A DNA stretch of 6,449 bases from Lachnospiraceae bacterium (GTDB lineage: Bacteria; Bacillota; Clostridia; Lachnospirales; Lachnospiraceae), in assembly GCA_016282215.1 (NCBI GenBank), contig JAEEKC010000308.1, positions 1-6,449 on the forward strand, written 5' to 3'. This document shows, piece by piece, positions 1 through 5,256 of this stretch. Numbering within the stretch: the first letter of the stretch is position 1; the number at the start of each line of letters is the position of its first letter. The translations under genes were made by a program, and so were the position numbers. Below the pieces are notes generated by a model, which was given only the letters and a program-made list of their open reading frames with translations, searched no databases and was not told the origin of the DNA.

Positions 1-713
1 AATCTTCTGTCCTGAATATGCTCTCCGGACACGAAAGCGCGATCGTTACGGATATTGCCGGAACAACAAGAGATACGATTGAAGAATCGGTACGGCTCGG
101 TAGTCTGCAATTGAATCTGATTGATACTGCAGGTATCCGGGAGACGGAGGATAAAGTAGAACAGATCGGAGTGGAACGTGCTTATGCCGCGGCAAAAGAT
201 GCAGATCTGATTCTGTATGTTGCAGACTCATCCGCTCCTATGACAGAGGAAGATGAACAGATCATATCACAGATCAAAGATAAAAAGATTGTGATCCTGT
301 ATAACAAAACGGATCTGGATACCGTCACGGAAAAGGAACAGATCCTGAAATTGTTTACGGATGGAAAGACGGATATTACTGCAGCTTCGGAAAAATACCC
401 TATTGCAGAAATTTCTGCAAAAACACAGGATGGCCTTGAAGAATTGCAAAAACTGCTGGAACATATTTTTGTGGAGCCGTTTGATCATCTGAATGAAGAG
501 GTGATCATTACCAATACCAGACAGAAAAATGAACTGCAGCAGTGCAGACAGAGTCTTCGCAATGTACAGAGCAGTATTGAAAACGGCATGGCGGAAGATT
601 TCTTTTCGATCGATCTGATGGATGCATACAAGCATCTGGGATTTATCATCGGAGAAGAAGTGGAAGATGATCTGGTAGACAAGATCTTTTCCGAATTCTG
701 TATGGGAAAATAG
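1..713 (+). CDS. mnmE: tRNA uridine-5-carboxymethylaminomethyl(34) synthesis GTPase MnmE (5'-truncated)
   Basis: This is the C-terminal half of MnmE (TrmE/ThdF), the G protein that works with MnmG to install aminomethyl-type groups on C5 of wobble uridine 34 in certain tRNAs. The frame opens at base 3 with SSVLN, the end of the P-loop (GKSS-x-LN), so the N-terminal tetrahydrofolate-binding domain, the first helical domain and most of G1 lie before the window. Visible GTPase motifs in order are DIAGTTRD (G2 and K-loop), DTAGIR (G3), NKTDL (G4) and ISAK (G5). A charged helical domain follows, and the protein ends in FCMGK, the C-x-GK tail whose cysteine is characteristic of MnmE. About 236 residues are present, as expected for the G domain plus C-terminal helical domain of a roughly 450-residue protein. 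An intrinsic terminator follows 15 nt after the stop, so it appears to end its transcript. Identity is firm; only the start is missing. Confidence 0.97.
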   Translation, partial: SSVLNMLSGHESAIVTDIAGTTRDTIEESVRLGSLQLNLIDTAGIRETEDKVEQIGVERAYAAAKDADLILYVADSSAPMTEEDEQIISQIKDKKIVILYNKTDLDTVTEKEQILKLFTDGKTDITAASEKYPIAEISAKTQDGLEELQKLLEHIFVEPFDHLNEEVIITNTRQKNELQQCRQSLRNVQSSIENGMAEDFFSIDLMDAYKHLGFIIGEEVEDDLVDKIFSEFCMGK

Positions 714-723
714 AGATCCGTTA

Positions 724-1914
724 TCAGACAGCCTTTCCTTTTTCGGAAGGGCTGTTTTTTGATTTGCCGATCAGGAAAGGGAAAAAGCGGTTGATGATCT
801 CGATTACCGGCACTTCGATCAAAAGTGTAAAGAAGAGGATTGTCGGCAGACGGAATGCCAGTCTGGAATGCAATAAAGGAATGCTTTCGGAGATTTTCAT
901 AGCCGTGATCAGTACATAAAAATCCAGGTGTGTCAGTAACAGGATCAGTGTATTCTTTCCAAAGTAAGTAAGCAGAAAAACAAGCGGACGGAAGTTTAAC
1001 AGAACAATGGCATGGGATAAAAACATGGTTGCACCCATGCCGGTGATTGCTGCGATCAGATACAGAATGATACTGTTTCCGTAATGGTAGACAGCCAGAT
1101 TTCCGACTTCATTGTAAACGGAAGCGTAATAGGAGAGTACATACAAAAACATGGCGATCACCATAGATAAAGACAGGCGGAAAGCACGTGGAAGCTTGTT
1201 CCATTTTTTGAGAATGCTTTGATATGTTTTCTTTTCCATGATATCGCCGATATGGTAACCCAGTGCATAGATCAGAAAACACATGGGAATGCGCAGAAAT
1301 GTGCCGGCCAGATAATAAGCAATGTCCGGAAGTACCGGTACGATGCCGTCGTTTAATGCATATACCTGAACATACCAGGTTTCAAAAGGAGTACGGACGA
1401 TCCTGGCGACTACAAGGATTGTAAATAAAAGGATCGACAAAAATATCTTTCCCTTTTTTTGTAAGGAAAGGAAAAGATGAAATGTAATGTCTGAAAAATA
1501 CAGTGCAGACAAAAACCAGACGACGGAAACGCCGAATAAGGTAAACAACAGGATCAGGTTGTGACGTATGCTGAGCAGATCGAAAGGCGCTTTATTGATC
1601 CGTTGCAAAACAAAATAGACAAGAACATCGATCAGATAGAATAAAAAATAAGGAAGCATCAGCCGTTTCGTTTTCTGTTTCAGATAGACGGGAAACGGCA
1701 GTTTCTTTGAACTTTTTGCAGATACAAAACCGGAAAGAAAAAAGAACAGAGGAATATCAAACATGATAAAAAACTGAAAAAGCCTGTTCGGAACAAGCCC
1801 GGAATGCTGCAGTATCACAATACAGATGCAGATACATTTTGCAATGTCCGGTTCTGACAGGCGTTTCTTTTGATTTTTCTGTATGGAGATTTCTTCTGTA
1901 CTTTCTTTTTTCAA
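724..1914 (-). CDS. acyltransferase-3 family polytopic membrane protein
   Basis: This 396-residue integral membrane protein resembles the acyltransferase 3 family (OafA/NodX-type), whose members transfer acyl groups to sugars, lipids or peptides at the cytoplasmic membrane. The start of the domain is typical: a cytoplasmic tail, then LSEPDIAKCICICIVILQHSG with the conserved histidine at residue 37, then FDIPLFFFLSGF (about 52-63) and the basic RLMLPYF segment (about 84-90). About ten hydrophobic segments follow to the C-terminus. No signal peptide is evident. The reading begins at a TTG at 1914; no ATG or GTG is available between it and the upstream in-frame stop, and the Shine-Dalgarno match is poor (GGA only a few bases upstream), so the start is uncertain. 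It lies 13 nt downstream of parA, so co-transcription and translational coupling are likely. The acyl acceptor cannot be told from sequence. Its last residues are encoded by the mnmE terminator hairpin. Confidence 0.85.
   Translation of the reverse strand: MKKESTEEISIQKNQKKRLSEPDIAKCICICIVILQHSGLVPNRLFQFFIMFDIPLFFFLSGFVSAKSSKKLPFPVYLKQKTKRLMLPYFLFYLIDVLVYFVLQRINKAPFDLLSIRHNLILLFTLFGVSVVWFLSALYFSDITFHLFLSLQKKGKIFLSILLFTILVVARIVRTPFETWYVQVYALNDGIVPVLPDIAYYLAGTFLRIPMCFLIYALGYHIGDIMEKKTYQSILKKWNKLPRAFRLSLSMVIAMFLYVLSYYASVYNEVGNLAVYHYGNSIILYLIAAITGMGATMFLSHAIVLLNFRPLVFLLTYFGKNTLILLLTHLDFYVLITAMKISESIPLLHSRLAFRLPTILFFTLLIEVPVIEIINRFFPFLIGKSKNSPSEKGKAV
728..760 (+). terminator. intrinsic terminator of mnmE
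   Basis: ACAGCCTTTCC (728-738) pairs with GGAAGGGCTGT (745-755) through 11 positions, one a G-U type pair, around a 6-nt loop, and a T run closes it (755-760). It lies 15 nt after the mnmE stop on the + strand. On the minus strand no T run follows the hairpin, so it appears to act mainly in one direction. The whole hairpin also lies inside the final codons of the convergent acyltransferase gene. Confidence 0.85.
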
Positions 1915-1927
1915 TGTTCCGATATTT

Positions 1928-2689
1928 TTATTTCCTTGCGATTACTTCCTGTGCCAGTTTGCGATAACTTTCTGCGCCCACACATTTCGGATCGTACATC
2001 GTGATCGGAAGTCCGAAACTGGGAGCCTCGGAAAGACGGACATTTCTGGGAATTTTGGTTTCGTATACTTTATTCGGAAAATGTCCGGTCACTTCGTCAA
2101 CAACATTGTTGGAAAGGATCGTGCGGCTGTCGTACATGGTAAAGACAATACCCTCCAGATCCAGAGCGGGGTTCAGACGCTCTTTTACAAGGTTGATCGT
2201 CTGGATCAGATCGCTCAGACCTTCCAGCGCAAGGTATTCGCACTGGATCGGAACGATCACGGAATCGGCTGTCGTAAGAGCATTTAAGGTAAGCGTATTT
2301 AAAGCCGGCGGACAATCAATGATGATGTAATCGTAATCATCTTTGATAAATTCTACTTCTTTGTTCAAAATAAATTCCTTGTCGGGGATGCCGATGAGCT
2401 CGATCTCAGCTGCACCCAGATTGATGTTGGAAGGGATCAGGGAAACGTTCGGGATCACTTCATTTAATATACATTCTTTAATGGAATCTTCTCCAAGCAG
2501 CAGTTCGTAAATAGTATGTTCCTGCTCTACTTTATTTACGGAAAAACTGCTGGTCGCATTGCCCTGCTGGTCTGCATCGATCAGAAGGATCTTTTTACCG
2601 AGTTCTGCAAGACAGGCTGTCAGATTTGTTGCTGTAGTTGTTTTTCCTACGCCGCCTTTTTGATTGGTAATTGCGATGATCTTTTCCAT
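1928..2689 (-). CDS. parA: chromosome-partitioning ATPase, ParA/Soj family
   Basis: This 253-residue ATPase belongs to the small ParA/Soj group (MinD/ParA superfamily), which lacks an N-terminal DNA-binding HTH. Such proteins bind nucleoid DNA as ATP dimers and act with ParB/Spo0J at parS in origin segregation and control of initiation. Motifs: the deviant Walker A KGGVGKTT at residues 11-18, with the signature lysine at 11; the Walker A' segment LLIDADQQGN at about 35-44; Walker B YIIIDCPPAL at 121-130; and the Soj-like IPRNVRLSEAPSFG-x-P near 213-228. Length is normal and the gene looks intact. The ATG at 2689 has AGGGAG at a 5-nt spacing, a good ribosome binding site. The acyltransferase gene follows 13 nt downstream. 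No parB is seen in the window. It could be the housekeeping Soj or an orphan paralogue; close agreement with the Soj motif set favours the former. Confidence 0.94.
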   Translation of the reverse strand: MEKIIAITNQKGGVGKTTTATNLTACLAELGKKILLIDADQQGNATSSFSVNKVEQEHTIYELLLGEDSIKECILNEVIPNVSLIPSNINLGAAEIELIGIPDKEFILNKEVEFIKDDYDYIIIDCPPALNTLTLNALTTADSVIVPIQCEYLALEGLSDLIQTINLVKERLNPALDLEGIVFTMYDSRTILSNNVVDEVTGHFPNKVYETKIPRNVRLSEAPSFGLPITMYDPKCVGAESYRKLAQEVIARK

Positions 2690-2773
2690 TTTTTCTCCCT
2701 TTGATCTTATCCATACAGCAAACGGTGATGTTTTTCGGTTTACTGTAAAAAACCCGACATTTCTATTTTCGCT

Positions 2774-2789
2774 ATTTTTTCGAAAAAAT
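2774..2789. promoter_or_regulatory. perfect 16-bp palindrome upstream of parA
   Basis: ATTTTTTCGAAAAAAT is an uninterrupted self-complementary 16-mer in the AT-rich gap before parA, about 85 bp from its start codon. Its position fits an operator or a curved-DNA promoter element. A second, shorter dyad (TTTAC-T-GTAAA, about 2739-2749) lies between it and the gene. No convincing -35/-10 pair is seen here, only a TATATTATG-like stretch on the minus strand near 2797-2806. The site is real; its function is a guess. Confidence 0.35.
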
Positions 2790-2829
2790 GCAAGTACATA
2801 ATATAGAAGTGTTTGACTAGATATAGTGG

Positions 2830-2859
2830 AAACTCCGGGTTTTTATAGACCCGGAGTTT
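2830..2859 (-). terminator. strong hairpin after the unrecognised gene; possible terminator
   Basis: AAACTCCGGGT (2830-2840) and ACCCGGAGTTT (2849-2859) form a perfect 11-bp stem with an 8-nt loop, starting 8 nt after the stop codon of the minus-strand gene. Position and stability suit a transcript-end structure separating that gene from parA. However, neither side has a T run: on the minus strand the following bases are CCACTATA. It may instead be an mRNA 3' stabiliser or a weak terminator that allows read-through into parA. Confidence 0.5.
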
Positions 2860-2867
2860 ACGAAATT

Positions 2868-3500
2868 TCAGCTGACTTTACGATATGTTTTTTCATTTGG
2901 CATCGGATTTGCAGTGATCGGAGAAACGTTAACGGGTTCCTCTGCGACCAGTCCCCTGTATTGCATTTTTTCTTTGATATCCGGATGATACCATACCTCC
3001 GTGCGATTGCGCAGGATCGTGCGGATGAGATCTGTTAAGACTTTGTTTTTGTGATCTGCAAATCCGGTCCGGATGATTGCACCTCTGCCGTCTGCGTGAT
3101 CGATGAGAAAGGTCAGTTCAAAATCTTTGCCTTTGAATTTAATGCACTGACTGTCTTTTTTGTATCTCTTTGCTTCTACGGATACGGCTTCTTTCCACAT
3201 TCTTTCCGTCAGGCCTTTCAAAAGCTGGCGTTCGGAATAACGGATGATCTGTGTTTCCAGGAAGATCTGTTCCTCTTCCGTGAGTTTGAAATATTCTTTT
3301 TCTGCCGCATTCATATAGTCGGTATCTTTGCATACCATATGTTTAAAGTAACTGCCGACCATCATATAGATGATGTAGGTAAACCCCATCTGTCGGCTTT
3401 CCGAGAGAGAAATGTTTTTTGTTTTACTGTTTTTATCGTTCATACTTCCTGCCTCCTTGTTTGTGATGGTTTCTAAGCTTGCGATCAGTTTGTTTTTCAT
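2868..3500 (-). CDS. unrecognised 210-residue soluble protein
   Basis: I do not recognise this family. The protein is soluble-looking, charged and free of a signal peptide. Residues 1-35 are polar and probably flexible. A hydrophobic, methionine- and tyrosine-rich stretch at about 38-56 (FTYIIYMMVGSYFKHMV) is followed by strongly helical charged sequence (about 62-116). A more mixed segment containing FELTFLIDHADGRGAIIRTGFADHKNK (in part) at 127-153 precedes a basic helix (154-167), the motif VWYHPDIKEKMQYRG (169-183) and a proline/asparagine-rich tail. No catalytic signature or metal-binding cluster stands out. The ATG at 3500 has AAGGAG at 9 nt. An in-frame ATG at 3443 (residue 20) has an even better AAGGAGG at 8 nt, so two isoforms are possible. 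It is a real gene judging by its length, codon use and ribosome sites. A long structured leader precedes it and parA follows. Confidence 0.75.
   Translation of the reverse strand: MKNKLIASLETITNKEAGSMNDKNSKTKNISLSESRQMGFTYIIYMMVGSYFKHMVCKDTDYMNAAEKEYFKLTEEEQIFLETQIIRYSERQLLKGLTERMWKEAVSVEAKRYKKDSQCIKFKGKDFELTFLIDHADGRGAIIRTGFADHKNKVLTDLIRTILRNRTEVWYHPDIKEKMQYRGLVAEEPVNVSPITANPMPNEKTYRKVS
3441..3458 (-). promoter_or_regulatory. internal ribosome binding site and alternative ATG (residue 20)
   Basis: On the minus strand AAGGAGG (complement of 3452-3458) lies 8 nt before an in-frame ATG (complement of 3441-3443). It is a full consensus Shine-Dalgarno inside the coding sequence of the unrecognised protein. 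Initiation here would give a 191-residue form lacking the first 19 residues. The upstream ATG also has its own good site (AAGGAG, complement of 3510-3515, spacing 9), so the true start cannot be decided from this sequence alone. Confidence 0.6.
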
Positions 3501-3566
3501 AATGTTTTTCTCCTTTTCTGAAATTAAGAGGTTAATTGGCAGATTGGCTTTTGGTCAGTTCCCTCC

Positions 3567-3675
3567 CTTACTCGTGGAGCGGAGTAAGTCGCATAACCTT
3601 TGGATGTTATCTCCCCTGCAGTCGCAGCGCTGCAGGTCGCGGATCCCGGTTTGATCACGGCCCCCGGGCAGGGGC
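3567..3675. other. array of five consecutive short stem-loops (candidate structured leader RNA)
   Basis: Five perfect hairpins follow each other with spacers of only 3-5 nt: CTTACTC/GAGTAAG (3567-3588), ATAAC/GTTAT (3593-3610), CCTGCAG/CTGCAGG (3615-3636), GATC/GATC (3642-3656) and GCCCC/GGGGC (3660-3675). The first three loops are all exactly 8 nt. The pentamer GTCGC recurs three times (3588-3592, 3621-3625, 3636-3640). The patch is clearly more GC-rich than its surroundings and has no open frame that looks coding. On the minus strand it would form part of the 5' leader of the unrecognised gene, ending about 65 nt before its first ATG. It matches no riboswitch or T-box consensus that I know, and I do not recognise it as a tRNA. 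Confidence 0.45.
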
Positions 3676-3691
3676 GTTATGAACTTTTGAA

Positions 3692-3781
3692 TGCACAAAA
3701 AAAGACTGCTTAGGAAATTTGGGCATAGTGGTAGTGCTCCACTATGTTCATTTTCCTAAACAGTCCTATTTTTTTGTTGCA
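3692..3781. repeat. 90-bp near-palindrome shaped like a bidirectional terminator
   Basis: The arms run TGCA-C-A7-GACTGCTTAGGAAA (3692-3717) against TTTCCTAAACAGTC-CTA-T7-G-TTGCA (3752-3781), with an inner perfect stem CATAGTGG/CCACTATG (3724-3731 and 3739-3746) around the loop TAGTGCT. The A7 on one side and T7 on the other mean that both strands present a GC-containing stem followed by a U run, so it could stop transcription from either direction. Yet it sits between divergent genes, where no terminator is needed for known coding transcripts. It may be a MITE-like repeat, an attenuator in the minus-strand leader, or the 3' end of a small RNA. Confidence 0.6.
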
Positions 3782-3800
3782 CTATGTATATCGGTGCAAC
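3776..3800. repeat. short hairpin adjoining the 90-bp palindrome
   Basis: GTTGCAC (3776-3782) and GTGCAAC (3794-3800) are perfect 7-bp arms around an 11-nt loop. The first arm overlaps the outer end of the larger palindrome, so the two structures are mutually exclusive at their junction, an arrangement that could switch. On the minus strand this hairpin would be almost the first thing transcribed from the candidate promoter at 3809-3837. Confidence 0.4.
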
Positions 3801-3808
3801 GCAGGTTT

Positions 3809-3837
3809 ACTTTAGCATCATTTTGAAAATTTTGCAA
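3809..3837 (-). promoter_or_regulatory. weak candidate sigma-A promoter towards the unrecognised gene
   Basis: On the minus strand TTGCAA (complement of 3832-3837) and TAAAGT (complement of 3809-3814) are separated by 17 bp. Each hexamer matches four of six consensus positions, so the call rests mainly on the ideal spacing and AT-rich context. Transcription would start near 3802, pass through the hairpins at 3800-3692 and 3675-3567, and reach the gene at 3500, giving a leader of about 300 nt. Confidence 0.3.
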
Positions 3838-3885
3838 TCTTTTTTTATGATTCCGATGGACGTCCCTGCGGTAAACATGAATTTA

Positions 3886-3914
3886 TGGACATTGGGAGCA
3901 AAAAAAGATAAAAT
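3886..3914 (+). promoter_or_regulatory. candidate sigma-A promoter of the GIY-YIG/thioesterase operon
   Basis: TGGACA (3886-3891) and TAAAAT (3909-3914) are 17 bp apart, each with one mismatch to the TTGACA/TATAAT consensus. Transcription would start near 3921, about 30 nt before the preferred ATG at 3951. This also argues against the ATG at 3927, which would be almost leaderless. Confidence 0.6.
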
Positions 3915-3950
3915 GCTAAGTGTGTTATGGTAAACCAATGGGGAGAAAAA

Positions 3951-4229
3951 ATGACTGCGTATACTTATATACTGCGCTGCAGTGATGGTACATTATATAC
4001 CGGGTGGACCACGGATCTGAAACGAAGGGTGAAGGAACATAATTCTGAAGAGCTGGGTGCAAAGTATACGAGAGCAAGGCGGCCTTGTAAGTTGGTATAT
4101 TATGAAAGTTTTGAGGAAGAGGATGAGAAGAAAGCAAAACAGTCTGCCATGAAACGCGAATGGTATATCAAGAATAAAATGACAAAGCTTCAAAAAGAAA
4201 AACTGATTTCAGGGGAGAAAAAGATTTGA
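3951..4229 (+). CDS. GIY-YIG nuclease superfamily protein, UPF0213 (YhbQ-like)
   Basis: This 92-residue single-domain protein belongs to the GIY-YIG superfamily, in the small stand-alone UPF0213/YhbQ-like group related to the SLX1 catalytic domain. The fold signature is clear: YTYIL at residues 4-8 (the GIY strand), LYTGWT at 15-20 (the YIG strand), the arginine/histidine segment LKRRVKEH at 23-30 that includes the catalytic arginine, KYTRARRP at 38-45, and KREWYIK at 68-74 with the expected metal-binding glutamate at 70. The tail is lysine-rich, suiting nucleic-acid binding. Biological roles of this subgroup are poorly defined; DNA nicking or repair is the usual inference. The ATG at 3951 is preferred over 3927 because GGGGAG precedes it by about 6 nt and the domain begins directly after it. 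The stop overlaps the next gene's start by 4 nt (TTGA), implying translational coupling. Confidence 0.92.
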   Translation: MTAYTYILRCSDGTLYTGWTTDLKRRVKEHNSEELGAKYTRARRPCKLVYYESFEEEDEKKAKQSAMKREWYIKNKMTKLQKEKLISGEKKI

Positions 4230-4633
4230 ATACTTATAAGCATACGGTACAGTATTATGAAACCGATAAGATGGGGATCACGCATCATTCCAATTATATT
4301 CGTTGGATGGAAGAAGCCAGGGTATATTTTATGTCGCAGATCGGCTGGGATTATGCCAGATTGGAAAAGGAAGGTGTGATCTGTCCGGTGGTCGGGCTGG
4401 ATTGCAGTTATAAAGAGACGACTACATTTGCGGATGAGATTTTAATTGATGTCATTGTAAAAGAATTCAAAGGCGTAAAACTGAAGTTGTCTTATGTTAT
4501 GAAGAACCGGGCTGGGAAAATAGTTTTTGAGGGAAATTCGGAACATTGCTTTCTGAATGATAAGGGAGGATTGATTCGTTTGAACCGGTCCTATCCTGAA
4601 TTATATGATGCACTGGTTGCATTAATACAGTAA
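4226..4633 (+). CDS. acyl-CoA thioesterase, YbgC-like 4HBT (hotdog fold) family
   Basis: This 135-residue hotdog-fold protein of the 4-hydroxybenzoyl-CoA thioesterase/YbgC group is predicted to hydrolyse acyl-CoA thioesters in the cytoplasm. The signature is near the N-terminus: YYETDKMGITHHSNYIRWMEEAR (in part), with the catalytic-type aspartate at residue 14, H20/H21, N23 and the E29/E30-AR turn that usually follows. The central strands contain VVGLDCSYKETTTFADE, typical of the family. Length is normal and the gene is intact. It starts at TTG (4226), with AGGGGAG about 8 nt upstream, and overlaps the stop of the GIY-YIG gene by 4 nt, so its translation probably depends on ribosomes finishing that gene. 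The substrate acyl chain cannot be deduced. No clear terminator follows. Confidence 0.9.
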   Translation: MNTYKHTVQYYETDKMGITHHSNYIRWMEEARVYFMSQIGWDYARLEKEGVICPVVGLDCSYKETTTFADEILIDVIVKEFKGVKLKLSYVMKNRAGKIVFEGNSEHCFLNDKGGLIRLNRSYPELYDALVALIQ

Positions 4634-4682
4634 ATAAAAGTTAAAAATATATTTAATAAATCTTAGGAAGGCTAAAAATATT

Positions 4683-5234
4683 ATGCTTTATATTATGAGA
4701 CATGGGACGACGGATTGGAATGCATTACATAAGCTGCAGGGGAAAACAGACATTACATTAAATGATGATGGAAGAAAACTGGCAGCGCAGGCGCGTGAAA
4801 AATATTCTGATGTTTCGTTTGATGTCTGTTTTTGTTCTCCTTTGGTGAGGGCCATGGAAACCGCAGAGATCTTTTTAAAGGATCGAAACATTCCGATCCT
4901 TCCGGATGATCGTCTGAAAGAAATGGGATTTGGTATTTATGAAGGAGTGGAAAACAGTTTTGATATTCCGGATTGCCCGATCAATGTATTATTTTATCAT
5001 CCGGAGGAATATACCGTCCCGGTAGAGGGAGGGGAGAGTTTGGATGAGTTGTTTTCCAGAACCGGATCGTTTCTGGATGAGGTGGCAATCCCTAAAGTGA
5101 AGGACGGACAGAATGTGCTGATCGTAGGACATGGCGCTATGAATTCTGCGATCATTTCAAGAATGCGAAATTACAGTCGGGCAGATTTTTGGAAAGCCGG
5201 GATCGAGGCATGCAAGCTGACCCGATTACTTTGA
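4683..5234 (+). CDS. histidine phosphatase superfamily protein (phosphoglycerate mutase-like)
   Basis: This 183-residue cytoplasmic enzyme belongs to the histidine phosphatase superfamily, branch 1 (phosphoglycerate mutase/CobC/PhoE-like). The catalytic set is complete: MRHGTTDWN at residues 5-13 with the nucleophile histidine at 7 and R6, LQGKTDITLNDDG at 18-30, SPLVRAMETAE at 52-62 with R56, the acid/base glutamate at 80 in LKEMGFGIYEG, and VGHGAMN at 148-154 with the second histidine at 150. It is somewhat short, typical of broad-specificity phosphatases and shorter than glycolytic mutases (usually about 200-250 residues), so phosphatase is favoured over mutase. The ATG at 4683 follows AGGAAGG at about 11 nt, a slightly long spacing. 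The 49-bp gap after the thioesterase is AT-rich and lacks a terminator; read-through from upstream is likely. The HAD phosphatase gene follows after 22 nt. Confidence 0.92.
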   Translation: MLYIMRHGTTDWNALHKLQGKTDITLNDDGRKLAAQAREKYSDVSFDVCFCSPLVRAMETAEIFLKDRNIPILPDDRLKEMGFGIYEGVENSFDIPDCPINVLFYHPEEYTVPVEGGESLDELFSRTGSFLDEVAIPKVKDGQNVLIVGHGAMNSAIISRMRNYSRADFWKAGIEACKLTRLL

Positions 5235-5256
5235 AAGGATAAGAGAGAATAGAAAC

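Noticed and set aside
1883..2330. Open frames on the + strand opposite the 5' and middle parts of the acyltransferase/parA region
   Set aside because: They mirror the strongly conserved ParA coding frame, have no ribosome sites and encode no recognisable domain.
3051..3476. 141-codon + strand frame rich in Phe/Cys opposite the unrecognised gene
   Set aside because: Composition (FFF, Cys, His runs) is typical of the antisense of a Lys/Glu-rich gene, and no start signal is present; the minus-strand frame has two excellent ribosome sites.
3412..3654. 80-codon + strand frame entering the hairpin array
   Set aside because: Starts antisense within the unrecognised gene and ends inside the structured non-coding DNA; no Shine-Dalgarno or family resemblance.
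3567..3675. CRISPR-like array
   Set aside because: The stems have different sequences and the units are not repeats of one another; spacers are only 3-5 nt.
3540..3690. tRNA, T-box or known riboswitch in the hairpin array
   Set aside because: No TTCGA-type T-loop, no acceptor stem pairing and none of the consensus cores I know (for example T-box, guanidine or fluoride) could be found; left as an uncharacterised structured region.
3927..3950. Upstream ATG at 3927 as start of the GIY-YIG gene
   Set aside because: It would begin only about 6 nt after the predicted transcription start and adds eight residues before the conserved domain; the ATG at 3951 has GGGGAG at good spacing.
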